From: Camellia lanceoleosa
Lineage: Eukaryota > Streptophyta > Magnoliopsida > Ericales > Theaceae
Direction: 5' to 3'
Assembly (NCBI GenBank): GCA_025200525.1
Contig: CM045761.1
Coordinates: 42,230,190 to 42,294,189, forward strand
Length of the DNA: 64,000 nucleotides
Part shown: positions 48,400 to 59,356 of the stretch, piece after piece
Numbering within the stretch: position 1 is the first letter of the stretch
How the letters are laid out: each line of letters opens with the position of its first letter
Notes under the pieces: generated by a model
What the model was told of the DNA's origin: nothing
The model's input: only the letters and a program-made list of their open reading frames with translations
Database searches by the model: none
Translations under genes and position numbers: made by a program

Positions 48400-49624
48400 C
48401 TAGAAGTAACCAGTGCAAAGTATTTTGCGGGCTAGTGACCTGGCACCCAAATGATTGCCACATACACCCTCATGGACTTCTCTCATCACGTAAGTCGCTT
48501 GAGCAAGATTGAGGCATCTCAGGTATGGGAAAAAACCACGTTTGTACAAGAGACCACTGATAAGAATGTAGTTGGACGACCGGGCCCTAACTTTGGCGGC
48601 CTGCTGTTTGTCGTCTGGCAGTTCCCCCGTCAGCATAAATAGAAAGATGTCGGCCGCCCATGGAATAGGTTCATTTTGGAGGAAGTGGACCTGCTGCTGG
48701 TTTGGGAAAATGGCAGGGTAGGCTAGGTACTCAAGGCGGACACCGTAGCTAAGGCCTGACTGGTCGGCAGAAGCTAATTGAGCCATCTCATCTGCCTTGA
48801 AGTTTTTTGTCTGCGGGATGTGCTTGATGTGGAAAGTGTTGAAGAGGCGCGCAAGGGGGAGTGCAATATCCCTGTAAGCCCACAATGTGTCTTCCTTGGC
48901 ATTGAATTCCCCCGTGATTTGTCCGACAATGAGCTGGGAATCGCTGAACACTTGGATATGGCTAACACCAATGTCTCTAGCTAGGCGGAGACCTGCTAAC
49001 AATGCCTCATATTCGGCCTCATTATTGCTTGCGTCGAACAGGAAACGGAGAGCACATTTGAAGCAACCACCCTCGGGGGCGATGAGGATAAGACCAGCCC
49101 CACTACGTTCTTTGCGGGATGATCCGTCGACGTTGAGGGTCCAAGAGTGGGGGTCTTCTGCCTTAGTCTGGGGTCGCGGAGGTGGTGGGGCCGTGGTCGG
49201 AGTGGGATTAGTGAATTCCAGGATAAAATCAGCGACAACCTGCCCTTTGATCGCCGTTCGAGGTCTGTAGGAGATGTCAAACTGGCTGAGCTCGACTGAC
49301 CATTGCATAAGTCGGTCGGACAACTCTGGTTGTTGCATTATTTTCTTCAACGGTTGGTCAGTGAGGACGACAATGGGGTGGGCCTAGAAGTAAGGTCAGA
49401 GTCATCTTGAGGCTATGACCAAGGCTAAGGCTATTTTTTCAAGCAATGGGTAGTTCTGTTCTGCTCTCCTGAGAGCCCGACTGATGAAGTAGACCGGTCG
49501 TTAGACAGAGCTATCTTCCCTGATGAGTGCTGCACTGACTGCGGTGTTTGATACGGCTAAGTAGAGGAAAAGGGGTTCACCTATGATTGCTTGAGAAAGT
49601 AGGAGGGGTTGGCCATGCACTGCT
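48400..49624 (-). pseudogene. Tat dual RNase H and integrase N-terminus
   Basis: After the frameshift near 49640 the first RNase H is readable in pieces (PVYFISRALRRAEQNYPLLE, then LTDQPLKKIMQQPELSDRL). The 316-codon stretch 49350-48400 then carries a second, archaeal-type RNase H: WTLNVDGSSRKERSGAGLIL, NNEAEYEALLAGLRLA, VFSDSQLIVGQI, with the Asp, Glu, Asp set present. The integrase zinc-binding start REVHEGVCGNHLGARSLARK follows and is cut by TAG near 48402, at a Trp-compatible codon. Two RNase H domains in tandem are diagnostic for the Tat clade. Confidence 0.88.
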
Positions 49625-51289
49625 TCAACTGCTGAAAGGCCTTTCGGATTCTGCCGTCCACTCAAAAGTTTGCCGAAAAACTTTGAAGAATGAGAGGCAC
49701 TTGTCCGTTGCGCGGGAAATGAAGCGGTTAAAGGCGGTGACTTTGCCAGTAAGCCTCTGAACCTCCTTAACCGTCCTGGGCGACTGCATTTCTATCAAGG
49801 CCTTGATCTTTTCGGGGTTAGCTTTGATGCCTCGCTGACTGACCATAAAACCCAAGAATTTCCCAGATCCTACGCCGAATGCGCATTTCTCTGGATTGAG
49901 TTTCATTTGATACTTTCGTAGGGTGTCGAAGGTCTCTTGCAGATCGGCCAGATGATCAGCAGAGAGCTTGCTCTTGACTAGCATGTCATCGACATATACT
50001 TCCATGTTCCGGCCTATCTGATGATGAAAGACGACATTGACCAACCATTGGTAAGTGGCCCCAGCATTTTTCAACCCAAACAACATGACACAATAATGGT
50101 AGGTTCCCCGGTCGGTGATGAAGGAGGTGTGCTCCCGATCAGACGGGTGCATCAGAATTTGGTTGTATCCAGAGAAGGCGTCCATGAAGCTGAGCATTTG
50201 ATGGTCGGCCGTAGCGTCAACAAACAGATCTATGCGAGGAAGGGGATAATTGTCTTTGGGGCAAGCTCGGTTAAGGTCAGATTAGTCGACATAGAGTCGC
50301 CATTTACCATTGTTTTTATGAACCAAGACCACATTTGATAGCCATCTGGGGTAGTCCACATTTTTGATAAACTGTGCCTCAAGGAGCTTATCTACTTCGG
50401 AGGCGATAAGAGTGCTGCGCTCTGGATGAAAGATGCGCTGCTTCTGGCGGAAGGGTTGGAAGTGGGGCTTAATGCTAAGACGATGGGTTATGAAGGAGGG
50501 GTCAATACCCGGCATGTCTGAGTGGGTCCAGGCAAATACGTCGTTGTGCTCAATCAGGAGGGCAGTAAGGTCGGCCTTTGCTTGGGAGGATAGTTGGCTA
50601 CCGATTTCGGCAATTTTTGTCAGGTTGGTGGGGTCGATGGGGACCTCAACAAGCTCTTCTACTGGTTCCCCTCTGACTAGCTCATCCTCGTCTCTGACGT
50701 CGAGCCCTTCAATGATCATAGCCTCCTTTAGCTTGACCTCTTTAAGTGAGATGACGTAACATTCCTTGGCCACGGTCTGCTCTCCTCTTACTGTGCTGAC
50801 CCCCAGGTCGGTGGGGAACTTGACGGCAAGATGGAAAGTGGATGTGATAGCTTGGAAAGCATTTAAGGCGGTGCGGTCGAGGATTATATTGTAAGCAGAG
50901 GGACAGTTAACGACGAGGAAGGTGAGTAACTTTGTGGTCTGCTGTGGGTATTCCCCGATTATGATGGGAAGATCGATGGAGCCGATGGAGGTCACCCGAT
51001 CTCCAGTGAAACAGACTAATGGGGTTTGGAGAGGGGATAGACTTTCTTCCCCGATCTTGAACTGGCGGAAGCAATTTAGGAAGATGATGTCTGAAGAACT
51101 ACCGTTGTCGACGAGAACCCGTCTAACCTTGTAATTAGAGAGGATGGCAGAAATGACGAGAGGGTCATCATGGGGGTAACGGATGCCTGTGCAGTCGGCG
51201 TCCATAAAGGTAATAGGCTCCGTCCACTGCTTGGGCTGTTTGGAGGGTCAGTCCAACGTGGCAACTTTTTTGTCTAAGCCCTGCCTTAT
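49625..51289 (-). pseudogene. Tat protease and reverse transcriptase
   Basis: The aspartic protease active site is VLVDNGSSSDI (catalytic Asp codon at about 51109). RT begins near 50400 (FIKNVDYPRWLSNVVLVHK) and includes MDAFSGYNQILMH, RGTYHYCVMLFGLKNAGATY, the intact catalytic box YVDD (49996-49985) and KCAFGVGSGKFLGFMVSQRG. The stretch 51205-50285 is open for 307 codons. A stop near 50282 and a frameshift near 49640, at the start of the connection to RNase H, break it. RT catalytic residues are preserved, unlike the chromovirus copy at the left of the window. Confidence 0.9.
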
Positions 51290-52909
51290 TTTTCTGAGTT
51301 ATGCCCACTGAGCCGAGCGAGATGGTCCTCCACAAGCAAGTCCGCTGGAAGTAACTCTGATTTCTCCAACAGGGGGGGCAGGGTTACCTTGTACCCGAGG
51401 TTGCTATGGAGGGCAATCCTAACCTTGGTTAGGTTGTGCTAGTTGTCGGGGAGGGGTGCGTCGGCGGTTGTTTCTGATGGGTTCAGTCCTTTGCCTCTGC
51501 TGAGGGCGAGTTTCCGTGAATCGACTGAGACATCCCTGACGTATCAAGCGCTTGACCTGATCTTTGAGGTTAACACACTCCTCGGTATTATGGCCGTGGT
51601 CCTGGTGAAAACGGCAGTATTTGGACTGGTCTCGCCGATTGGAAGGAGACCATGACGGTTGGGGCCATTTTAGGGGGTAGTCTCGTTGGATCTGATTGAG
51701 GACTTGTTCCACGGGGGAATTGAAGGGTGTGTACCGTTCGAACCGGACGAGCGGTCGGGTTGGTGCCTACCGGTCGGCTCGAGGGGGTCAATCAGTATAT
51801 TGAGGTGTTTGGTTATTGTACTGGGTGTTTCTGGTTTCTGAGTCCTTTCCCTTCTCTCTGGGGGTCGGGTTTTTGGCTGTAGGATCTTGGCGAGCGGCTA
51901 GGAAATCTTCGGCATTCATGTATTTTTGGGCTTTGGAAAGTAGGGTTGCCATGGAGGTTGGGGGGTTTTTGGAGAAAGAGAAAAGGAAATCAGATGATCG
52001 TAGCCCGGCCATGAATACCGTAAGGATGACCTTGTCATCGTTTTCCGCCACCTACAGGGCTTCGGTGTTAAAGCGGGTGACAAAGCTGTGCAGCGACTCC
52101 CCCTCAATTTGACGGATGTTGAGGAGCTAGGTTACCGGACGCCGCTGGCGCTGGGCTCCAATGAAATGGCTGAGAAAGGAGTCACTGAGGTGCTGAAAAG
52201 TGGAAACAGAGTCTGCTGGCAGTTGACTAAACCAGAGTCGAACCGACCTGTTGAGTGTTACAGGGAAAGCCCGACACATGATTTCATCGGGGAATGCATG
52301 GAGGATCATGAGGGTCCTGTAGGTTTCTAAGTGATCAATCGGGTCCGTTGCACCATCGAAAGAATCAATCGAGGGCATTTTAAACTTAGGAGGTAGGGGT
52401 TTCTCCCTGATAGAGGCAACGAAAAGGGAGTTGGTTGTGGTAGATGGTTTATGCTGTATGTTCTGCATGACTCCTTGGAGCTGGAGTTTTATGGCTCGGA
52501 GTTCTGCATCCCAAAGAGGTATGTTGTCACCACCGGAAAGCAGTGGAGGCTGGATGCTGCTGGCCTCTCTTTCGGGGATTGGTGTCAGGACCGATGAATG
52601 CGGAGCCTAGGGTGGCGGGTGTATATCTGGGGGAGGAGGTCGCAAGCCTTCCAAGTTGGATGGATTGGGCTGTTGGATAGTATGGCTCGGGGCTTGTTCT
52701 TGGTTGGGTAGGACATTTGGAGGTGGTGGAGGAGGCATAGGGAGGTTTCTTTGGAGTAGGGCATTAATTAGGGCTTGGTTTTGCTCGGCCAGGTGGTTAA
52801 TGCTGTTGGTGAGCTTAGTAAAATACTGCTGTGGGTTGTTAGGATTGGGAGGGTCGGCTTGGTGGTCGGCAACATTGTGGTGAGAAGCCATGGATCTAGT
52901 TGTGACCAT
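51290..52909 (-). pseudogene. Tat gag
   Basis: It starts at ATG 52909 (MVTTRSMASHHNVADH), a common start for this clade. Features: helix NSINHLAEQNQALINALL, a proline-rich stretch, the gag core (KMPSIDSFDGATDPIDHLE, AFPVTLNRSVRLWFSQLP, FTETRPQQR), and a zinc knuckle of C-x2-H-x4-H-x4-C form (CRFHQDHGHNTEEC). It would form the element's particle and bind its RNA. Stops occur near 52604, 52124, 52052, 51785, 51764 and 51416, all in one frame and consistent with C-to-T or G-to-A changes; no frameshift in gag. The same frame continues into protease and RT. Confidence 0.85.
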
Positions 52910-52992
52910 CCACCTTCGCAGGTGGTAAGAAAGGGTTATTCGGAAAGGGTCTCTGGCAATAATGAGCACAACTACCACGTGGAGCAAAAGAT

Positions 52993-53011
52993 TCCCATAA
53001 ACGGCACCAAC
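52993..53011 (-). other. Primer-binding site
   Basis: The minus strand directly after the 5' LTR reads GTTGGTGCCGTTTATGGGA, close to the tRNA-Asp-type primer site (TGGCGCCGTT...) of many plant gypsy elements, with mismatches. Confidence 0.65.
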
Positions 53012-53573
53012 TGATGATGCAGCATGTTCCAGATAGATCGGGTCGGAATGATCCACGCTTCCCGAACCAGTGTCCGAGACACCAAGCATGCAATGGAACT
53101 TGCACAAGAGTTCAACGGGGAACGGGGAGTCCCCTAACGAACCCTCCGACGAACAAGTTAGAAAGAGAAGTGGAATGTAGAGATAGATTAGAGATAAAAA
53201 GCTTAACCTTTTTTCTTGTCTTCGACGTCTGCTTATATCCTTTGATAATCACTCCGTTGTCCCTTCCGACCTGCCATCTTGGTTGAAAGTCTATACTCTA
53301 GCTTGCCTTATTCACGGTGAGGCCGTTTCTGTCTCGACGGGGAAGGGTTATCGCAATAAATGCTATAAAGGGCTTCATTAATGGCTGATATGTAGTGCAA
53401 TAACTTTGCAGGATCTTTGTCTGCTTATGTGGCATGTCCTTCACCTGCCATGTGTCTAAATGTCATTGGTTCTTGATGACATGTTGAGCTCCAGCAACGC
53501 TGGGCTTTAGTATTTGAATTGTGCATTAGGCCCTAAGTGGTGGGCTGTATCTTTTATGGGCTTACCCATGTCA
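53012..53573 (-). mobile_element. 5' LTR of the Tat element
   Basis: 562 bp, colinear with 41537-42098. Most differences are transitions (about 28 against 2 transversions). Confidence 0.92.
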
Positions 53574-53578
53574 AATGT

Positions 53579-54159
53579 AATAAAAGAAAGAAAGAAAGAA
53601 AGTTAAGAGTGTAATGATCTAAATTGGCGGTGTAAGTATAATCACTCAGATTTTGTTTAGAAACACACTATTTTAGTAATTTTGACTTTTTACGAAAAGA
53701 TGTGTAGAAAATAGAGAGTGATGTAATAATTTATAATGACTCTTTGACATTTTGAATAAAATTAAAATTTGCCAAACGAGACATCAGTAGAAAAAGAAAG
53801 CTTTTATTTACAAAATATTTTTATATTTTTACATCTATTTTCTAATTATACCATTTTTTTTTAAATTTAAAATTTTCATTTTATCTCATTACAGTTTTCA
53901 TAATTTCAAATAAGGTTAGACTTTTCTCAAGTTTAAATTTAAATTAACTAAGATAATTGTTCAGGCATTCGAGGCACACTATATGTACCATTTTTATAAT
54001 TCAAATCGGCCATTGGCTATTTATATATATCATTCATAAAAAAAAAATTAAATTAATCTAATACTCTTAACAATTTTATATTGTAGGATAAACTATCAAT
54101 AGATCATAATAGTTAGACTTTATTCTCATAAAGCCTTATTGAAAATAAGTTCTAATAAA
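53579..54159. other. AT-rich flank of the Tat insertion
   Basis: It begins with a (GAAA)n tract at 53585-53603 just past the target duplication. No gene seen. Confidence 0.5.
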
Positions 54160-54425
54160 ATCGTCGCTAAAAATAATTTTTTGTGACATTTTTTGCATAT
54201 GTTGTTGAAAATTGATAATTAGTGACTCTTTTTTATCACGGTTTTTATAAATTGTCATTAAAACTTACAATTAGTAACATTTTTCTATGACAATTTTGTC
54301 AAACTGTCGCTGAAAGTTGAAAAATAGTGATTTTTTTTGCGAGTTAGTGATATTTTTTGTGACAAATTTTAAACTGTCGCTAAAAAATTACAATTAATGA
54401 TATTTTTTTAATAATATTTAATAGA
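54160..54425. repeat. Degenerate repeats resembling a CACTA-element end
   Basis: About four divergent units of 50-60 bp share TTAGTGAYATTTTT, TGACAA and AACTGTCGCTAAAA. Sub-terminal repeats of this type are common in plant CACTA (En/Spm) elements. No CACTA terminus or transposase is visible. Confidence 0.45.
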
Positions 54426-54619
54426 AAAATGCCATTAATTCTTACTAGACCTACTAAATAATAAATTAACTTATTAGGATTTACACGTAATTCCTTTCTA
54501 TTTTATCATGTTTTGCTTCAAAAAGAATAAATAATAAGCGTGGTTTTGAAAGTAGACAAACCTATTTGTTTTTTTCATATAATAAAAGGGAAAAGAAAGA
54601 AAAAAAAAAGCGTGTGCAA

Positions 54620-55016
54620 GAGCATCTTCAATAGTGTATCAATTTTTTCATTAAATTTGAATAAAAATTTGAATAAAAACTTCTTTTGATATCAAGTACT
54701 CCAACAGAGGATTTGGAGCTTCTTCAGACCATCGGTCGATCAGGAGGACGACTAGACAGATGTTCGGCCAGTCGACCAACTAATGTAAATTTTTTTTTTC
54801 CCCTTGAGGTGGACATCTCGGAAGACATATGGAGTGACATCCAGGGATATCCAGTAACAACAATGAATAGTGATCTGATGAAAGAAAAGTTGGTTCTCAG
54901 TTTAATGAAAGAAAAGAAAAATTCTCAATTTGATGAAACCGTTGAAACTAAAAAGAGATATATTTTCCATCAAATTCAAATTTAATGATGAGTTTAATAC
55001 ACGGTTGGAGATGGTC
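54620..55016. mobile_element. Tourist-like MITE, 397 bp
   Basis: Ends GAGCATCTTCAA and TTGGAGATGGTC are inverted and match the MITE at 32913-33547. Flanks are CAA (54617-54619) and TAA (55017-55019), a one-mismatch duplication. The GC-rich interior (54720-54775) differs from the AT-rich arms. The open frame across it is not gene-like. Confidence 0.65.
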
Positions 55017-55084
55017 TAAAGATATATTTTTGCAATGTAAAAAAGATCAATGAAATTGGGATTGGTGTACTCCAATTCAAAATA

Positions 55085-55260
55085 AATAGGGTAAATTATA
55101 ATTTAACCCCCTGTAGTTTGTCTTAAAAACACGGAGCCCCCCTATAGTTTCATTTGTAACCCTTAAACCCCCTATACTTCATACCATAGCGCAATATCCA
55201 ACAGACATAACAGAAGTTGTAAAAGTCATAAATGCCCCTAGATATTTTACATCCCTCAGT
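55085..55260. repeat. Dispersed repeat with CCCCCT-type start
   Basis: GGGTAAATTATAATTTAACC followed by CCCTGTAGTTTG resembles GGATAAATTACACTAACCTC at 22148. This start is recurrent in plant repeats; the type is unresolved. Confidence 0.45.
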
Positions 55261-55292
55261 CGTTTCGTTTTAGTTGACTAATACCAGTATTC

Positions 55293-55295
<3 letters not shown>

Positions 55296-55332
<37 letters not shown>
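55296..55332. repeat. (CT)n microsatellite
   Basis: About 18 uninterrupted CT dinucleotides. Confidence 0.95.
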
Positions 55333-55335
<3 letters not shown>

Positions 55336-55695
55336 TTTATCTTCTCTCTCACCGTGGTTGATTAAAATTGAACTAAGGTTTCATCATCGATTTCACCATC
55401 ATATTGCGAACGACATTACTAGTTTAGGTATGTGTTGTTTACCCTAATTTGTTTGGATCGTTAGATGTTAATTTTTCCTAATTTTGATTCATAACTGAGT
55501 GTGTGTTGACTTTGATTTACAGAAATTGTAATGTTTTATTCATGGTATGCCCGTATTGCTTTAATTTTTAGGGATTGTGGTTAAAGTAGGACGGGGGTGG
55601 GATTTTTTTATTCATATATTTATTTTTGTATACTTTAGTTTTCTGTATTCATGCCTTTTATTAATTTTTTTTTTGGGGTTGTTGGTTAAAGTGAA

Positions 55696-55726
55696 GTGGG
55701 GTGGGGTGGGGTGGGGTGGGGTGGGG
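55696..55726 (+). repeat. (GTGGG)n array, G-quadruplex motif
   Basis: Six consecutive runs of three to four G separated by single T, enough for an intramolecular G-quadruplex on the plus strand. Confidence 0.9.
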
Positions 55727-57283
55727 TATAGAGGTTCATAAACAATAGGTATTTTTTTATGATGTTAACCTTGGGTTTTTTTTATAATGTTGACTTTTTA
55801 GATGTGGTATTCTTTTCATATATTCTGTTTATAGTTGTATTCATATATTCTATTCATATATTCTACTTCTGTTTAGAGATTTTGTAATTTTTCCCGTATG
55901 TCATGCCTATATTGGTGTAATGTTTTTGAATTTTGGTGAAGGTGGGGTGTCACGACCCAAACCTGCCCCTAAGGGTTTAGCATCATAACTGGCCAGTAAT
56001 TTACCAAAGGCCTGTTTAACAGTAATAATAATTAAACAATAAAAGGGGGCCGACGGAAGCCTATACAAATTAAGTCATGATGTCCAAAAAGCTGTGAGGA
56101 CGTAAATGAACAAACAACCTTCATATATATATATATATATCAAGGCACACATAAGTTCGAGTCTATGTCCATCATATATATAAAAGCTTAAGTTCAAAAC
56201 ATCCAGGACATGTTAGGGAGTAAAATCCTAAAGCCAAAAATAAAGCATAAACATTTGCATAGACATTAAACAACTCCAAAAAGGGTGGAAAAAAGATCAC
56301 CTAAAAAGCCTTGACATCAACGGATCGAAGTCTCATAGTGAGACACAACGGGTTGGCTTGACAAAATAAATTCGGGTTGACACTGATAACTTTGCTCAAG
56401 TGCCTGATCACCTACCTACATATATATAAATAGTGAATTAAAACCTAGTGAATAACAAATGCGTAAAAGGGTTAAGAATGAATGTCCTTTCAATATCTAA
56501 AACATTCATTTGCATCGGTAAATTATTTGATTGATCAATATTTCATAATTCCATATCATATCTGTAACGACCCCATCACGTATAATAATTAGCACTTAAT
56601 TAATTAAGGAGATTTGAAATTTAATTGCCAATTATTCTAATTTAATCTGGGATTTATGAAAATTATGGAGATTGATTCATATATGATTCTATTAAAGATT
56701 TATTTTGAAATTAGAAATTAAGGTTCCAAATGGCTTAAGGAAGTGAAATTAAGAAGTTGAAACAATTTAATTTTAATTATGGACCCATTTGGAAGTTTAA
56801 TTAAATATTCGATTCAGTTTAGTAAAAAAGAGATTCGATTAATTAGGTCCTAATTGGAGTTAATTAAATTATGAAGATTGAAAATTGTGATTATTACGAA
56901 TTAAATTTATTTATAGGGTGTCCAATTTGAATATGTAATTTAATTGACAGAAATTTGGGGTCTAATCAGAAATTGAAGGCCTAAATGATTTGAGAAATCA
57001 AAATTGATGATGACAATAAGTTTAATTTAATATTTAGAGCCTTTTAGGAGTTTGATTAAAAATCTGATTTAGATTAATAAATTTAAATATAATTAATTGG
57101 GCTCTAAAGGAAGTCAATTAGACTAATTAATTTATGTGGGATTTGTGATTGGGCTAATTAAGACTAATTAAAATTAAATGATGTCTAATTAAATTAAAAT
57201 GTAATTGATATATTAATTTATTTTTAATAAAATTATATTACAAAGGGGATGTTGGTGTGTTTTGGAAAGTCCAAGGCAACAAA

Positions 57284-57331
57284 TATATATATATATATCA
57301 TCAAGTCATGAGTGTGCTGGACAAAATAGAG

Positions 57332-57373
<42 letters not shown>

Positions 57374-57463
57374 TTGGAGAATTCAAGTCAAGGGAAAGGA
57401 AATTCAAGAAAGGAAAATGCAAGATTATCAAGAAACTATCAAATTGAAGATTAAAGGTAAGGA
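57284..57463 (+). promoter_or_regulatory. LTR TATA run, (GA)n leader and splice donor
   Basis: TATATATATATATA ends at 57298, (GA)n covers 57334-57367, and AAAG/GTAAGGAT has its GT at 57457-57458. Confidence 0.5.
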
Positions 57464-59149
57464 TTTCAATCTTGATTCTTGTAGAATTCTTGTATTACAC
57501 TTGAATTAAAGATGAGTTTGGGTTAAATTTCATATAATTTAGAAGAAATTAGAAACAAAGATGAAAAAATTAAAGTAGGTTCATGGTTATGAAAATTAAT
57601 TATTTTGGGTTTATTGATGCAGTCTTAGATAAATTAAACCTCATTGTTACATGCATGAGCAAACTCTACAAGATTAATACTTCAATTAAACATGCATTGT
57701 AGAATTTCAAGGTTTTGAGATTTTAATTCATGTTTAAAAGGTTTATGGATTTGAATTTGGGTCTAATATGAAGAAAATTAATAATAATCCAAATTAGAGC
57801 TATTCTAATTAAAATTATTTAGTTTTGATCTAAATTTCATACATGCAAAGTTTCATGACTCCAATTTTATGATTTAAAGGAAAATAGAAAGAGCTTGAAG
57901 TCAATTTCATGTAATTAAAAAGAAAATGAGAAATTAGAGCTATGTTTAAGTTTATGGAAATTTATTATTTTGGATTTGAATTTAGTTATCTCAACATGAA
58001 ATTGAGTTTCAATTGTGTATGCATTATGAATTTTTCAAGATTCTTGAAAGTTTAGTTCATGTTTTAAAATTTGTGGGTTTGAAATTGGGTTTGATATGGA
58101 GAAAATAAATTAAATTTAAATTTGGACAAGTTTGAAAATAAATTGTGATTTATATTTGTGAATCAAAAATTAAATTGATTTTGATTTAAATTTCTTACAT
58201 GTAAATATTTTGAAAGGAGTTTTATAGCTTTAATTATGTTTTATAAAACAAAGTAGAAGAATGTTGGAATTATTATATTCATGAAATTATGGTTTTAATC
58301 TTAATGATCAAAGAAATTTTTGTATTAGAAATTGGAAAATTAGTCATGGGTTCACCTTAATTAATAAAATTACATGTTTAAATTGGTTCATGCAAGAGTT
58401 TAAGTTTTGAAAATGTTTTTGGAAATTATTTTGTTGATTTTGAAAGCACAAGAAATTTGCAGGCCGCTCGAGTAGAAAAGTCACCGCTCGAGTAAACATT
58501 AAGGCCAACCAGTATTTTTACAAAGTTTTGCAGACCGCTCGAGCGACCAAAGGTCTGCTCGAGTGAAGACCCTATTTTCAGCATATTTTGGAAAATTACA
58601 TGTAGTTCATATTTTTATTTTCATCTCTTTCCAGAGCATTCTAAACATGATTTATGACTCAATAAAGATTAATAAGCTAACAATCAACATTAATTAGTTG
58701 ATTAAAGAATAAGTCATTAACTTAGTAGTAATTGATTAAGAAACCAAGTAAGAAATTAGTTTATTCAGAAAAGAATGATTTAGTATTGAAAGAATATATG
58801 AGATGAGAACCCAATTCATTTGACTAAAGAAGAATAAGCATAGTAGACTTTCAGATTATTTAGACAGAAAACAAGAAAAGTCAAGCTTGATTAAGGAAAT
58901 TGATATTATGTTTCAATGTGTACATGTTATGTGTTTGTGTAGGTTACGCGCTAATGTCTGGTTGATTTGCCTGGTCTGCTTTTGCAGCTATCTGTGAGTA
59001 ATAACTTAGTAAAGCTAAGTTCAAGATAAGATACTTTCTACCTATGAAGTAAGATCTGTTCAATGAGATGCTATGTTTTATTGTATGAATGATTGTCCAA
59101 CACTGACAAGTATTTGTGACTTTGTGCTATGATTCAAGTATGCTACTTG

Positions 59150-59356
59150 TACCCGGACCGGAGGTTCCTTATGGAGCTAACAAGCTATCTATACCCGGCT
59201 AGAGGTTCTTTTATGGAACTGACAAGCTATCCGTTCCCAGTCCGGAGGTTCCTTTAAGAAACTAACAAGTTATCTGTACCCAGCTGAAGGTTCCTTTATG
59301 GAACTGACAAGTTATCTATTCCCAGTCCGGAGGTTCCTTCATGGAACTGACAAGTA
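59150..59356 (+). repeat. Five tandem 42-43-bp repeats inside the LTR
   Basis: Units start at 59150, 59192, 59234, 59277 and 59319, each with CCGGAGGTTCCTT or its variant and AACTGACAAG. Units 3 and 5, and 2 and 4, are most alike, suggesting growth by two-unit steps. Confidence 0.9.

Larger units (their letters stand above)
41537..53573 (-). mobile_element. Complete Ty3/gypsy retrotransposon, Tat lineage, minus strand
   Basis: Two 562-bp LTRs (41537-42098 and 53012-53573) are flanked by identical 5-bp AATGT (41532-41536 and 53574-53578). Reading on the minus strand: 5' LTR, primer-binding site, gag, protease, RT, RNase H, a second archaeal-type RNase H, integrase, tandem repeats, an antisense ORF and the 3' LTR. 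A second RNase H plus an antisense ORF downstream of pol identifies the Tat clade. A 1985-bp solo LTR inserted later; without it and its duplication the element is about 10.05 kb. The LTRs differ by about 30 substitutions and two single-base indels by my count. Confidence 0.93.
55261..55947. other. Intergenic DNA with (CT)n and G-run array
   Basis: (CT)n at 55296-55332 and (GTGGG)n at 55696-55726. No gene supported. Confidence 0.6.

Noticed and set aside
54686..54985. 99-codon frame
   Set aside because: Lies wholly within a MITE with matching ends; composition follows the A/G-rich arms.
57257..57454. Frames of 61-65 codons with Arg-Glu repeats
   Set aside because: Translation of the (GA)n tract in an LTR leader.
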